From contig NZ_BJXJ01000015.1 in NCBI RefSeq assembly GCF_007990935.1, positions 1 to 64,000 of the forward strand: 64,000 nucleotides of DNA. Reading direction: 5' to 3'. Positions within the stretch are counted from its first letter, which is position 1. Each line of letters opens with the position of its first letter. Below, in pieces: positions 24,992 through 34,256 of the stretch. A model generated the notes under the pieces. That model worked only from the letters and a program-made list of their open reading frames with translations. It had not been told where the DNA came from and ran no database searches. The DNA comes from Vibrio sagamiensis NBRC 104589. GTDB taxonomy: Bacteria > Pseudomonadota > Gammaproteobacteria > Enterobacterales > Vibrionaceae. Made by a program: the position numbers and the translations under genes.

Positions 24992-26290
24992 CTATTGATG
25001 TAATGAGTCAAAGAAGTTATTACTTACTGTAAATTCAGCTCTGACTGCAAAATGGTCTGATAGATCCCATATGCCCCACATATTCTTATCAAAACTTCGA
25101 GGAATTTCTATCTTACTAAAACTTTCAACAATACTATTATTATCAACTAATAATAAGTAATCAAGACGCTCTCTAGAAGACTCTCCCGTATAGGTTACAT
25201 TTTCATTAATATATGGATCATAGCTATAGATTAATTTTCCATAAAGAGAAGGCTCTATAACATTAAGGATTTCTTTCATTCTCATGAAATCTTCTGGATA
25301 TTTATTTTTACCAATATTAAAATCACCACCAATTATTACAGGTTCATTAGTTGGTATATTGAGACTTTTAATAAACCTTGCAACCTCCTCTACTTGAGTT
25401 AACCTAATATTTCTATTGACTACATCATTCCATGATCCTAAGTGTAAATTTACCAAATGAAAAGGGATATTTCCTTTTACTATCTTTGTGTAAAGTGCAC
25501 CTTTATCAGAAAGGCAATCCGTACCAGTACAATTAGAAAAAACATACTGTTGTTGTTTTATAATTGGATATTTACTAAATGTAATAACTCCACCATCATA
25601 AGTGTTAAATCCACCGCCATCTAATTTTCGACTCACGTAAGGAAAGTATTTTCTCATCGTTCTGATAACATTTGCCTGATTGTCACTTCTGAACATTTCC
25701 TGAAAAAAAACAACTTCATTATTTTTAATAGTTCTAGCGATAAGCTTATCTCTTGTTGACATATATTTACCTACATGACTGAGCATCCAAATATTATAAG
25801 TTAATATACTTAGTTTTTTTTCATCATTAGTGATCTTATCAGGGATTTTTTCTATAACAATAGTAACACTATCATAAACTCCTGTGTAACTCGCTTTATA
25901 ATAATATTTATATTTCCCATGTATCATAGTGTGAATATTTCTATCTGAATAGAAATCAATCATAGTATCCGACCTTGGATCTAGTAAAGTATACGACATG
26001 TTAGTTCCCCAAAAATCACCTTGTAACTTTATCGCTAAAGATAAATTACTAGTACCTAGGAAAAGAAAGTTATAGTAAGTTTTTCCAGATCCAATCTTTG
26101 AATATCTATTTAAATCACCTACGTGAGTGTACTTATATGGCTCTACATATTCATCACCTAAGTTACTCCAAAGTTCATAGTTTCCACCGAATGTTATATG
26201 CAATTTATCATCTGTGTTGTTTAGTATATATACACTTGTTTCGGATTTCGCATAAAAACTAAATAACAAAATAAACATTAATAGTCTCAT
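24992..26290 (-). CDS. Secreted sphingomyelinase C-like phosphodiesterase
   Basis: A 432-aa exported enzyme with a signal peptide (1-16, MRLLMFILLFSFYAKS). Residues 17-150 form an all-beta N-terminal domain of unknown type. Residues 158-422 are an endonuclease/exonuclease/phosphatase domain of the neutral sphingomyelinase kind. It retains N166 (TYNIW), E198 (FFQEMF), DGGV at 232-235, the DKGALY motif, H283 (NLHLGSW), D323/N325 (GGDFN), D377 (LDYLL) and D412-H413 (SDHF). These are the metal-binding and catalytic residues of Bacillus-type sphingomyelinase C. Activity on sphingomyelin would make it a hemolysin-like membrane-damaging factor. The gene is markedly AT-rich, suggesting acquisition. 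Confidence 0.85.
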   Translation of the reverse strand: MRLLMFILLFSFYAKSETSVYILNNTDDKLHITFGGNYELWSNLGDEYVEPYKYTHVGDLNRYSKIGSGKTYYNFLFLGTSNLSLAIKLQGDFWGTNMSYTLLDPRSDTMIDFYSDRNIHTMIHGKYKYYYKASYTGVYDSVTIVIEKIPDKITNDEKKLSILTYNIWMLSHVGKYMSTRDKLIARTIKNNEVVFFQEMFRSDNQANVIRTMRKYFPYVSRKLDGGGFNTYDGGVITFSKYPIIKQQQYVFSNCTGTDCLSDKGALYTKIVKGNIPFHLVNLHLGSWNDVVNRNIRLTQVEEVARFIKSLNIPTNEPVIIGGDFNIGKNKYPEDFMRMKEILNVIEPSLYGKLIYSYDPYINENVTYTGESSRERLDYLLLVDNNSIVESFSKIEIPRSFDKNMWGIWDLSDHFAVRAEFTVSNNFFDSLHQ

Positions 26291-26697
26291 AAATTATACA
26301 AAACTTAATTGCGATAATATAAATAATTATAATTAACACAATATTTTAGAAAGTGTGGAAATAGATTAAAAATAACTATCATAAGAAGGCTTTAATTTCT
26401 TTGAACATTTAAGAAGTAAGATTCTACCTTAAAACAAAAATAAATTATAGACACACAATGGAAATATTTTATATTTAAATCAACGGGAAATGTAATTTTG
26501 ATTACAAAATGGCAGTCTGGGAATGAGGGAAATTAAGTATCCTTTTTGAAAATAACTTCTCATTTTCGCAGTACATAAATAAGAAAGGCGACCAAATGGT
26601 CGCCTTGGATATATACCCTGCTTTCGAAATGAGTTCCGGGAGCATGCTTAAGGTAACTTATATCGCTAGAGTTAAATTATTATAAATAAAGTCACGA
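26291..26697. other. AT-rich gap with a leftward terminator hairpin
   Basis: 407 nt without a supported gene. It contains the hairpin AAGGCGACC-N4-GGTCGCCTT at 26585-26606, about 90 nt below the stop of the 78-aa gene. On the minus strand a T-rich tract (CTTTCTTATTT) follows the hairpin, so it probably ends that transcript. Confidence 0.55.
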
Positions 26698-26934
26698 TTA
26701 GTCGCGACGTCCTCTTAACTCAATAACTGAACTTGAAGAGTCTGTTGTAACTTTAAAGCCACCAACTGCTAATTCGTCTCGACCTTTAAGAAGAGGCTCA
26801 GCAGGAATTCGTTCTACATTCATATTTTTTTGGCAAGGCATATTCATATCAACCGTACCATTAAAAGAACCATTTTCTGCGTATACTGACGTTACAACGC
26901 TAGCGAGGATAAGAGCTTTAAAAATATTTTTCAT
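26698..26934 (-). CDS. Small exported protein, 78 aa
   Basis: A predicted signal peptide (about 1-19, ending VYA) leads into a 59-residue mature part: MNMPCQKNMNVERIPAEPLL, then VGGFKVTTDSSSSVIELRGRRD. One cysteine only. AT-rich context, with a ribosome-binding-like AGGAAA just above the ATG. No family recognised. A terminator hairpin at 26585-26606 lies downstream. Confidence 0.55.
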   Translation of the reverse strand: MKNIFKALILASVVTSVYAENGSFNGTVDMNMPCQKNMNVERIPAEPLLKGRDELAVGGFKVTTDSSSSVIELRGRRD

Positions 26935-27124
26935 TATTATTTCCTATCTACCTTTAGGTAGTTTGCATTATCTTTAAAAGGGCCTGAGTGTTAAAATAGC
27001 CCTTAATCTCGAGATCTTTCCCCAAAGAGTCAAATAAAATACACTCGTCGAATTAGACTCTTTAAGTCGTTATCTTATGAGAAAGTATTTTATCGACTTT
27101 TTACCTGCAATATTATTAACATAA

Positions 27125-27349
27125 AGACATATAATATTAAAAAAAAGACAACTGAACAGTCATATTAAAGGCGCTATCGAAGCTAAAAGAAGACCAAAGC
27201 ACAAAGGTAAGTTTGATGAACCATATAAGAATGTCATATTGGTATTCAAAGGTAAATTTAAATTCTTGTCACTAAGTATATGCGAAGAGAATAAAGCAGT
27301 GGGGAGAAAAGGCAATAAGATTAAACTTCAATTTTTAACAAAAAGTTAA
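27125..27349 (+). pseudogene. Possible rightward gene remnant
   Basis: A 74-codon open frame without ATG or GTG start reads like a basic protein end (AIEAKRRPKHKGKFDEPYKN, then KGKFKFLSLSICEEN). No ribosome binding site is evident. It may be the tail of a decayed gene. It is the only coding-like signal in the gap 26935-27467. Confidence 0.2.
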
Positions 27350-27350
27350 A

Positions 27351-27379
27351 TGAGGTACCCCAATCAAACAGGTACCTCA
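27351..27379 (-). terminator. Terminator-like hairpin below the racemase-like gene
   Basis: TGAGGTACC pairs perfectly with GGTACCTCA across an 11-nt loop. On the minus strand it is followed by TTTAACTTTTT. It lies about 90 nt below the stop of the leftward racemase-like gene. Confidence 0.6.
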
Positions 27380-27467
27380 GAAACATAATCCTTTTTACAA
27401 TAAGTCCATTCATTGAACATAAGCTTCACACTACATGAATTTATGTAATGAGGACTCTTCGATCAAA

Positions 27468-28256
27468 CTACATATTTTCCAATGATGGTGTAATCGTTAT
27501 ATCTTCATAACCGTACACAGCTGTCGATGTTCTTGGGATTGCATAGATTTTTTTACTATGGCAAAGCTTCGACTTTACAAGTGTTTCTGCAAAGTTAATT
27601 GCAAGAGGTAGCTGGTTAATTAAAACAATGTCCCCATAACCTTCCTCTAGAAGTTTAGCTTTGATATCGTCATTCATATCACAGAAGTAGCTTCCGCCCA
27701 TTACAATGGTATCCGCATTATGTTTATCAATGAGTGAACGAATGCCTTCCATTGCTGTTGCCAGGCGATGATCATCTTTCTTCTCTTCGCCAACCCAGAA
27801 TGGAGTACTACCTACTGTAGAGAAGTGACCACAATATTGGTCGGTCAGCTGGTATTTTTTTATCATTCTTTCAATAGCATATCCGTGCCAATCTTGAAGG
27901 GCCATCAAACCAAATTTTCTACCCAACATACTCGCGGTGCGGAATGCAATATCTGCTAAACCGACAACTGGGATACTTACCACTTCACGACAGGCTTCTA
28001 AACCTGTATCAGCGCCTGATTCAATGACAATTGCATCACAACCTTCTTTTTCAGCAGCGATAGCTTCAAAAACAAGCGCTCCCATACTTAGAAATTGCTC
28101 GGTATCACTATTGAAATACGCAGCTCCTGCTTTATTTGATGAAAGTGAGATTTCGATACTGTCCGACTCATATCTTTTCAGATCAGCTAAGACTCTTGTT
28201 GGTGCTTTACTATCTACTGGAAATGCCGTAATTACTCGGATTTTTACTTTTTTCAT
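27468..28256 (-). CDS. Asp/Glu/hydantoin racemase-superfamily protein lacking the cysteine pair
   Basis: A 262-aa cytoplasmic protein from the ATG at 28256, which has AAGGGG 8 nt upstream. The fold is that of the Asp/Glu racemase superfamily, near hydantoin racemases: RVITAFPVDS at the start and GCDAIVIESGADTGLEACRE at about 75-94. These are followed by VPVVGLADIAF-like SIPVVGLADIAFRTASMLG. In hydantoin racemases the first catalytic Cys sits in IACFGDPG; here that site reads IESGADTG. The second, in LGCAGM, reads MGGSYF. Both catalytic cysteines thus appear absent, so the reaction is uncertain; a decarboxylase, isomerase or non-catalytic role is possible. Confidence 0.75.
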   Translation of the reverse strand: MKKVKIRVITAFPVDSKAPTRVLADLKRYESDSIEISLSSNKAGAAYFNSDTEQFLSMGALVFEAIAAEKEGCDAIVIESGADTGLEACREVVSIPVVGLADIAFRTASMLGRKFGLMALQDWHGYAIERMIKKYQLTDQYCGHFSTVGSTPFWVGEEKKDDHRLATAMEGIRSLIDKHNADTIVMGGSYFCDMNDDIKAKLLEEGYGDIVLINQLPLAINFAETLVKSKLCHSKKIYAIPRTSTAVYGYEDITITPSLENM

Positions 28257-28537
28257 AATCAATACCCCTTAAAGGTTTCGTAAGTGACGTATACAAATTA
28301 CACCATTTTCCTTGCGATCAATTTAAACATAAAGACCTTATATATCAAAATAAGGACATTTGCATTTTTGCTCGTTCAATAAGGAAGCTACGTTAAATCT
28401 TCTTCTCAGAGGTTAAATAAATCGATATGTTTGAATTAAAAATATAAAGCCATCATGAAAAACCCTATATAATCAATGGACAATATAAAACCAATATCAT
28501 ATCATTTGCATGTATTATCTAAAGCAAAGAGTGACTC

Positions 28538-29311
28538 ATGAGATATTATATTTATCTGCTATTTTTATCGCTATCTTTTACCACCTCCTCTTATCCATCT
28601 TCAGAGAATCACCAACCTGTAATGAACACAATTGTTCCATTTTGTATTGATCCTTCAAAAACGTCAGAAAAAACAACTCAAATTCAAGACCGCATTGACC
28701 TTTTAGTAAATTTTTATAATTTCATTTTTATAGATAATAAACCGGTTGGCGGATTCTATGTCGCTGAAATATCGAAATTTGATTACAATAAAATGAAAGA
28801 ATTATGTTTACCTAACTCACAATTGAAAGCTTGGTCTAAAGAATTAAAACAAAATATTGTTTTAAAAATCACAAGTCAAAACTCAGACCATTTTACTTTT
28901 TCAAAGCCTTTAACTGGTTTTCAATGTATTGATTCGTGCAGAAAAGCTTATAATTATTTTTATTTATATAAATCAACTGTTGGTCTAGATGATATAGTAA
29001 TTAAAGAGTGGATAAACACCGTCGGAGACATGTTTACGATTAATGTCACTTCACTTAATGAAGGTTTATTAACCGAATCTTCTAATGAAAGATCACAGCT
29101 TATTTTAAATAAAAGCGCATTTAATACCACTTATACGAGCCTTCCTGATGGTATTCCCACACCCTTTACCCCTTTGAGATTAATTATAAGAGCGGTGGTT
29201 AACGAGGCGTACTCTACTTTAGGGCACTCGTTAACTGAAGCTGAGTTAATTCAAAAAACAAATCATTACTTACCATTACTTGGTCATCCTCGCCGAGATC
29301 GTGATTTTTAG
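28538..29311 (+). CDS. Secreted protein of unknown function, 257 aa
   Basis: A signal peptide (about 1-18, ending TSS/YPS) precedes an all-new sequence with four cysteines (FCIDPS, LCLPNS, QCIDSC). There are several aromatic stretches (LLVNFYNFIFIDNKP, NYFYLYKSTVG) and a C-terminal LRLIIRAVVNEAYSTLG helix. No family recognised. It is the only rightward gene in the 24-34 kb secreted cluster. The sequence is very AT-rich, like the sphingomyelinase gene. Confidence 0.6.
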   Translation: MRYYIYLLFLSLSFTTSSYPSSENHQPVMNTIVPFCIDPSKTSEKTTQIQDRIDLLVNFYNFIFIDNKPVGGFYVAEISKFDYNKMKELCLPNSQLKAWSKELKQNIVLKITSQNSDHFTFSKPLTGFQCIDSCRKAYNYFYLYKSTVGLDDIVIKEWINTVGDMFTINVTSLNEGLLTESSNERSQLILNKSAFNTTYTSLPDGIPTPFTPLRLIIRAVVNEAYSTLGHSLTEAELIQKTNHYLPLLGHPRRDRDF

Positions 29312-29400
29312 TATTTAGCTGATGATAAGCCCTAATGTTTCGATTAAGACTAGGGCTTACACAACTATTTTCATCAATCAACTAAAGATTTCTCTAGAAA

Positions 29401-29811
29401 TTAGTGGATACCACTGTCAGTAATTCCTCCGTAAGGCATGAGCGTATTTACATAGCCTTCAGTTAACATATATAACCCTTCTTCTGTTATGATCTTAAAT
29501 AAGCTCCAGCTAGAAAATATGCTATCCGCAGGGTGAGCAAACTTTGCTTGTAATTGACATCGTTGCTGAATTTCATTGTACTTTTCTTTTGCTACATTAA
29601 AATATTTTATATAGGTTCGGGCTCTAACTGGCTGAATACCCCATACGCCCTCTATTTGAGTATAACGGCCATCTTCATCATATAACCATTCCCATTCAAC
29701 ACCATCGATAGAGGCACAAACCACATTTGTTGTTTCAGAATGAACCACTCCACAAAGTGAAAGATACAATAAAATAAGGAGAAAGCCTTTATTTATACTT
29801 ACTATTCTCAT
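29401..29811 (-). CDS. Small secreted protein, paralogue of the 123-aa protein at 17423
   Basis: A 136-aa protein with a signal peptide (about residues 1-25, ending VHS). It shares with the 17423-17794 product ETT-x-V-x-CA, W-x-WLY-x-x-DG-x-YT, G-x-WG, RC, A-x-PA and FS-x-W at equal spacing. Two conserved cysteines are probably paired. It has about 15 extra residues at its C-terminus. The gene lies 45 nt below the large 635-aa secreted protein gene (both leftward), with no terminator between, so they may be cotranscribed. Function unknown. Confidence 0.7.
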   Translation of the reverse strand: MRIVSINKGFLLILLYLSLCGVVHSETTNVVCASIDGVEWEWLYDEDGRYTQIEGVWGIQPVRARTYIKYFNVAKEKYNEIQQRCQLQAKFAHPADSIFSSWSLFKIITEEGLYMLTEGYVNTLMPYGGITDSGIH

Positions 29812-29856
29812 TTTCTAATGACCCTTTTAAAATTTATTAATAGTGAAACTCAACAT

Positions 29857-31764
29857 TCAAAGACCATAACTACCAGTTCCTGGTCCCCAGCCTATGCCTG
29901 CCATCGCGTTCTCCAACGCTTGAGCTCTTATACGTTGCTTTTCCTCTTCCTGTTGACGCAATATTGCCATCAAAGAGGTCGGATACATTGGTGCAACTGC
30001 AGCCACTTGTTCCATATTCTGATAAAAATAATCGGGTAATTTACGATAGAGATCGAGGCGATCTAGTAAGCAGTCTTTCTGCTCTTGCTCTGTCATATTA
30101 AGAAGTGGGCAGCCAAATTTCTCTCCTCTGTGTACATTAAACTTACGCTCATCTAATTTACGAACATAATGAAACTGATTTTTTTTAATCACACCACCAT
30201 ACTGTACATCAAACATCTCTTCTGAAAGCTCAATGATAGCAATATCACCATATGAGTTAGGATTAGTATTCGTGATATACAGTAGCATTTCTTTCAAATC
30301 AAAAGACATTATTGAGCTTTGCTTAAGGCTAATTTGCTCTCCTTTACTCACCCTTTTTTTAAATAACGTTTGATTTGTTGGCTTATGAAAGATAGCCACC
30401 TCATAAGGATATTTATCTTGCTCACCATAAGTTGTCGAAACGGTGATAGGAAATGATTTACGAGAAAATACAGGTGTAAAAACACAAAGATCTTCTAACA
30501 ATATGTAAAATGGTTGAGGTGGTGCCCAAACATCTGCATTACAGCCATGCCTTTGTATTTCACCCAACAACACCTTTGGTATCTTAGATAACACACTGGT
30601 AAGTGCCGTCTTTAAAGCAAATGTCTTGGAATAGTTTGCAACCTTAAATTTATCAGAAACAATACCACGCATTGCAACAACAGAATCACTCAGTTGATCG
30701 ATCTGATTGACAGTAGTGAGAACTTTGACAGTGGTGTTAAATAACCGTCGCAAATTAGGCGTGATCGCCTTGTGATAAACTCGAGCACCTAATTCTTGTA
30801 AAAGTACATTTCTATCAGAAGGCTCTAAGTCGCCCAGAGCATTCATGTCAACGTCAAAGATATCCTCATTATCATGGTAAAAAACTCTGAACTTCAGCAA
30901 GAAACTAATAGCCTTGCTGTTGTATCTAGCAGGGAAGATTAATCGGTGATGTGAGAATTCGAGAATACTATCGATACCATATGCGGTATAGTCAATAGCA
31001 TTCACCTCGCTGTACCACTTTTCATCATTTTCGTCATTGTAGTGCTCAACAATAAATCTTGCTGTACAATTATCACACACAGACCTATCTGGTTGAGTAT
31101 TAACAATATCTTTAAATAATTGCTGAAATAACTCCAGCATCGTCGAAGTCCCTTCACTAAGCTCGTGTTCAATGTTCGACTTTAATACACGTAATAACAA
31201 CTCTTTATAAGCATATGAAAGAGGGTTATTAAATTCTAAACTTTCACCATACTCATTATCTAAGTGACTTAAATCTTGATTGTCTTCAATTTTTTGTAGC
31301 AAGATTCGATCGATGCCTGCAAAGTCAATCGGAGTAAATTGTCCATTGACTTGTAACGTGTTTTTATACTGAGCTTGACGCAGTAATGCTAATCGTGAGT
31401 CAACGAACGCGAGAGGTATTGTTAAAGCTGTAAAATTCTCTCCAGATGAAGTGAGCTGCTGATAAGCAAAGTCTAAATATTCCAAGGTAATTTGTGTTTG
31501 CAGGGTTTGATGCTCTCTATGCTCCAGCTCAGCGGTCATTCGCATGGAATAGAGTGCATGTTCACAGAAACCATGATCATCAAGGCATTCTTCAGCAACT
31601 TCCAGTTGTTTGATTAGCAAGGCATCTGACTCCTCGCTTGTAAGTTGACCGTAGTATTCTGAAAAAGGGCTTTGAAAGAAAAATTGACGTAGATTTTCAT
31701 TCAACATGTTCGCTTGAATTGAAAATGACATAAGTGCTAATAACATTAATGGAAAAGATTTCAT
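29857..31764 (-). CDS. Large secreted protein of unknown function, 635 aa
   Basis: I place the start at the ATG at 31764 because it opens directly on a signal peptide (MKSFPLMLLALMSFSIQA); the in-frame extension above it is not signal-like. The mature part begins with a helical region and has a Cys cluster in the middle (VCDNCTARF). A beta-rich section follows (FPITVSTTYGEQDKYPYEVAIFHKP), then a KNQFHYVRKLDERKFNVHRGEKFGC segment and a Gly-rich end (GIGWGPGTGSYGL). No family recognised. Confidence 0.65.
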   Translation of the reverse strand: MKSFPLMLLALMSFSIQANMLNENLRQFFFQSPFSEYYGQLTSEESDALLIKQLEVAEECLDDHGFCEHALYSMRMTAELEHREHQTLQTQITLEYLDFAYQQLTSSGENFTALTIPLAFVDSRLALLRQAQYKNTLQVNGQFTPIDFAGIDRILLQKIEDNQDLSHLDNEYGESLEFNNPLSYAYKELLLRVLKSNIEHELSEGTSTMLELFQQLFKDIVNTQPDRSVCDNCTARFIVEHYNDENDEKWYSEVNAIDYTAYGIDSILEFSHHRLIFPARYNSKAISFLLKFRVFYHDNEDIFDVDMNALGDLEPSDRNVLLQELGARVYHKAITPNLRRLFNTTVKVLTTVNQIDQLSDSVVAMRGIVSDKFKVANYSKTFALKTALTSVLSKIPKVLLGEIQRHGCNADVWAPPQPFYILLEDLCVFTPVFSRKSFPITVSTTYGEQDKYPYEVAIFHKPTNQTLFKKRVSKGEQISLKQSSIMSFDLKEMLLYITNTNPNSYGDIAIIELSEEMFDVQYGGVIKKNQFHYVRKLDERKFNVHRGEKFGCPLLNMTEQEQKDCLLDRLDLYRKLPDYFYQNMEQVAAVAPMYPTSLMAILRQQEEEKQRIRAQALENAMAGIGWGPGTGSYGL

Positions 31765-32400
31765 ATCATATCTCGAAAATAGATAAATAAAATTAAACGT
31801 TATTGAACATTCAGCAATACAGAATAAATTTGCACGGAGTATTGCCGACATATTTAATCAATATGCACTAGATAATATCAATAGAGTAAATTAATACTTA
31901 AGTTATTGCTGATATAAAAGTAAACTTCGATGAGTGACTGAGAATTTTGAAGAAATGGTTGAAATGTTTTTTCTATCTATTAAAAGTTTATTAGTAGAAA
32001 TTTTTCTGTCCATTGTTGAGGTCCTATACTCATTATCAGATAGCGTTTTTGTACCGTTTATCGTTTAAGTTAGATCATTTTTATTTAAAATTTCAATAAA
32101 ATTTTGACTGTATTTACAGTACATAATTAATTTTATATTGCACTGCAAGGTTCTTCAAGAAAATTTATTCTTAATTTTTTGACAACCCCCTAAATATTAT
32201 TAAATTTTATTTATAAAAATAAATCTTGGTGACGAAAAAGCCCCTAAATACCTAGGGCTTTTATTCTTATACACTTCGATTTAGATAGAATCTACTTCTT
32301 AGTTATTGCCATAAAAATCCTGCTTATTACAAAACATCCGGTTAAATAAGAACCTATTTAAGTTAAGTAAACCATGTAGTTACAATAAAAAGTTCATTTA
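31765..32400. other. AT-rich gap with a terminator hairpin
   Basis: 636 nt with no supported gene. At 32236-32262 AAAAGCCC(C)TA pairs with TAGGGCTTTT, with T tracts on both strands, so it can end the leftward transcript of the 490-aa gene. The remainder is AT-rich and holds the promoter of the 635-aa gene. Confidence 0.55.
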
Positions 32401-33873
32401 TTATTGTCGAACTAAATAACTTAACTGTTCAATAACAACTTGTCCGACTCCCCAATCGTTACTGATTTCACACATACTAATACGGTCTTCTTTCACGACT
32501 AAATCACACATGAAGTAGCCATTGAGTCGATTAGGTTTGTCAAGTCGAATGCGAAATTCAAACTCGGTTTTCTTTAAGTCACGAGAGCTCTTTTCATATG
32601 TAAATTCGTAGCCAATAATATTAATCTCAAGTGACTCTTTTGGGAACATCACGTCATAGCTTTGCTTCCGATCAGCTACAGAATCTTGCCAAGCCAATTC
32701 CGCCACCTGCTTAATATAATTACAAGGTTGCTCTGTATATAATTGACATTCGGGCTCATCAGGATTGAAACAGCTAGGCCATTGATAAGTATTTGAACAA
32801 TTTTCCCAAGTTTCTCGATACATTTGTTCAGTTAACGCACACAGCTGAGCAATGTCTTTATATTGACATTGTTCAGAATGAGTAAATGCCATAAATTGAT
32901 TCCATTTTTTTATTGCTAATCTTGCAGGCCGATAGTCTTTGAAAGCTTGCCAATATTCCATTCCCTCTGGAATTTGATATGCTGATGTTTGATAGCTAAT
33001 AATTCGATGTTGCTCGGTTTTTCTGCCTTCAAACTCTCTTAATTTATCTGCAAAGTTCAATAAATTTGTATCCGACAAAACCATTGGTTCACCTGACACA
33101 TAAGCTTTGATTTTAATCTCATAATCTTGCTGGTACTGGCGATATTGCTCTAATATCTCAATATCGACTGAACCGGATATAAGCATCATATAACTGGCTG
33201 AAATGTCTGCCGCAATGTCAGAAGTATCTTTTTTTTGCTGAGTTTTTGATTTTACCTGCAACAATAAATACAGTTCTCGCCCATATTGAATACCATCAAC
33301 TAATGCATCACCGCATATATTTCTGAAATTTGTTTTACTGACATTTGTATTGGCCTGTAACAAGGCTAGAGCTCTAGGATCCATTGTTGGCCAAGCATCG
33401 TTAATTAACGTATGGGTTTTATCTTGAATGATAAAAGCCACCGTTTTATTTTGCTCTAGGTTTTGAAAGCTATTCGATACATCTCGTTGAAAGTGACTAG
33501 AAGCAGAAAAACTGCCGTAACGACCCTCAGCATTAACAGAGAGAGCAGCTGAGAAAAATTCTTCGACTTCTGATTTGCTTGATACGACTCGCCCTTCAAC
33601 ATAACGACTTAAGTTATCAATTCTTTGATAACTTTGATTAATAATACATCGGTTCCTTGTTGGTAGCTCTGTAACTAAGTTAAATCCATACCCTAGACGA
33701 TGGCCGTTTAATCCTTTTATTGAGTTATTTAAAGCATTTACTTCTGATTGAGTTAATAATCGATACTGCGCTCTCTCCCACAAAAGATCATATAGCGCTG
33801 GTTTTGACATTGCGTGTGATTCTTGATTAACAAAGATAATACACAAGAAAAATATCACAAAGACTTTCATCAT
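32401..33873 (-). CDS. Secreted protein, possibly MACPF-like pore-forming type
   Basis: A 490-aa protein with a signal peptide (about 1-21, ending SHA). Residues 60-240 have features that recall the membrane-attack-complex/perforin core. These are GYGFNL at 61-66, a FFSAALSVNAEGRYGSFSAS strand pair, and a CGDALVDGIQYGRELYLLLQ segment (187-206) in the position of the family's YGTHYI-GG motif. The C-terminal 200 residues are Cys- and Trp-rich (CQYKDIAQLCALTEQ, CSNTYQWPSCFNPDEPEC) and may form a separate binding domain. The MACPF reading is weak and motif-based. A secreted protein of unknown fold is the safe call. Confidence 0.5.
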   Translation of the reverse strand: MMKVFVIFFLCIIFVNQESHAMSKPALYDLLWERAQYRLLTQSEVNALNNSIKGLNGHRLGYGFNLVTELPTRNRCIINQSYQRIDNLSRYVEGRVVSSKSEVEEFFSAALSVNAEGRYGSFSASSHFQRDVSNSFQNLEQNKTVAFIIQDKTHTLINDAWPTMDPRALALLQANTNVSKTNFRNICGDALVDGIQYGRELYLLLQVKSKTQQKKDTSDIAADISASYMMLISGSVDIEILEQYRQYQQDYEIKIKAYVSGEPMVLSDTNLLNFADKLREFEGRKTEQHRIISYQTSAYQIPEGMEYWQAFKDYRPARLAIKKWNQFMAFTHSEQCQYKDIAQLCALTEQMYRETWENCSNTYQWPSCFNPDEPECQLYTEQPCNYIKQVAELAWQDSVADRKQSYDVMFPKESLEINIIGYEFTYEKSSRDLKKTEFEFRIRLDKPNRLNGYFMCDLVVKEDRISMCEISNDWGVGQVVIEQLSYLVRQ

Positions 33874-34256
33874 TTTATACCCTTACCTTAAAAGATAAGC
33901 GACATTTAATGCGATCGTTCGTTTTCATTCACACAAGTTGTTAACACATTGTGACCTTCATATAATAATTAACATTAATGCTTAATTTGTTATTAATGAA
34001 TGACGCACCAGATTTTAATGGCATAATAAACAATAAGTAACTTAATACCTTTTTAACCATACAAACAGATTAACGGTATACAATCTTATCCGCCACACTT
34101 TATTAATAATCCATTTATTAATATCAGCTATATTGAATAATGTTATCCTTGGTTCCCAGTGTGATATTACCCACACTGGGTATTTTGATGTGGTGGAAGC
34201 GTGCAAACCAAGGCACTTTTCTTGCGGAAAATACAGTTATCTAATGGCTCACACCC
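33874..34256. other. Gap with a hairpin below the 687-aa lipoprotein gene
   Basis: 383 nt without a supported gene. CCCAGTGTG (34155-34163) pairs perfectly with CACACTGGG (34172-34180), 77 nt below the lipoprotein stop. No T tract follows on the minus strand, so it may be a weak terminator. Confidence 0.45.
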
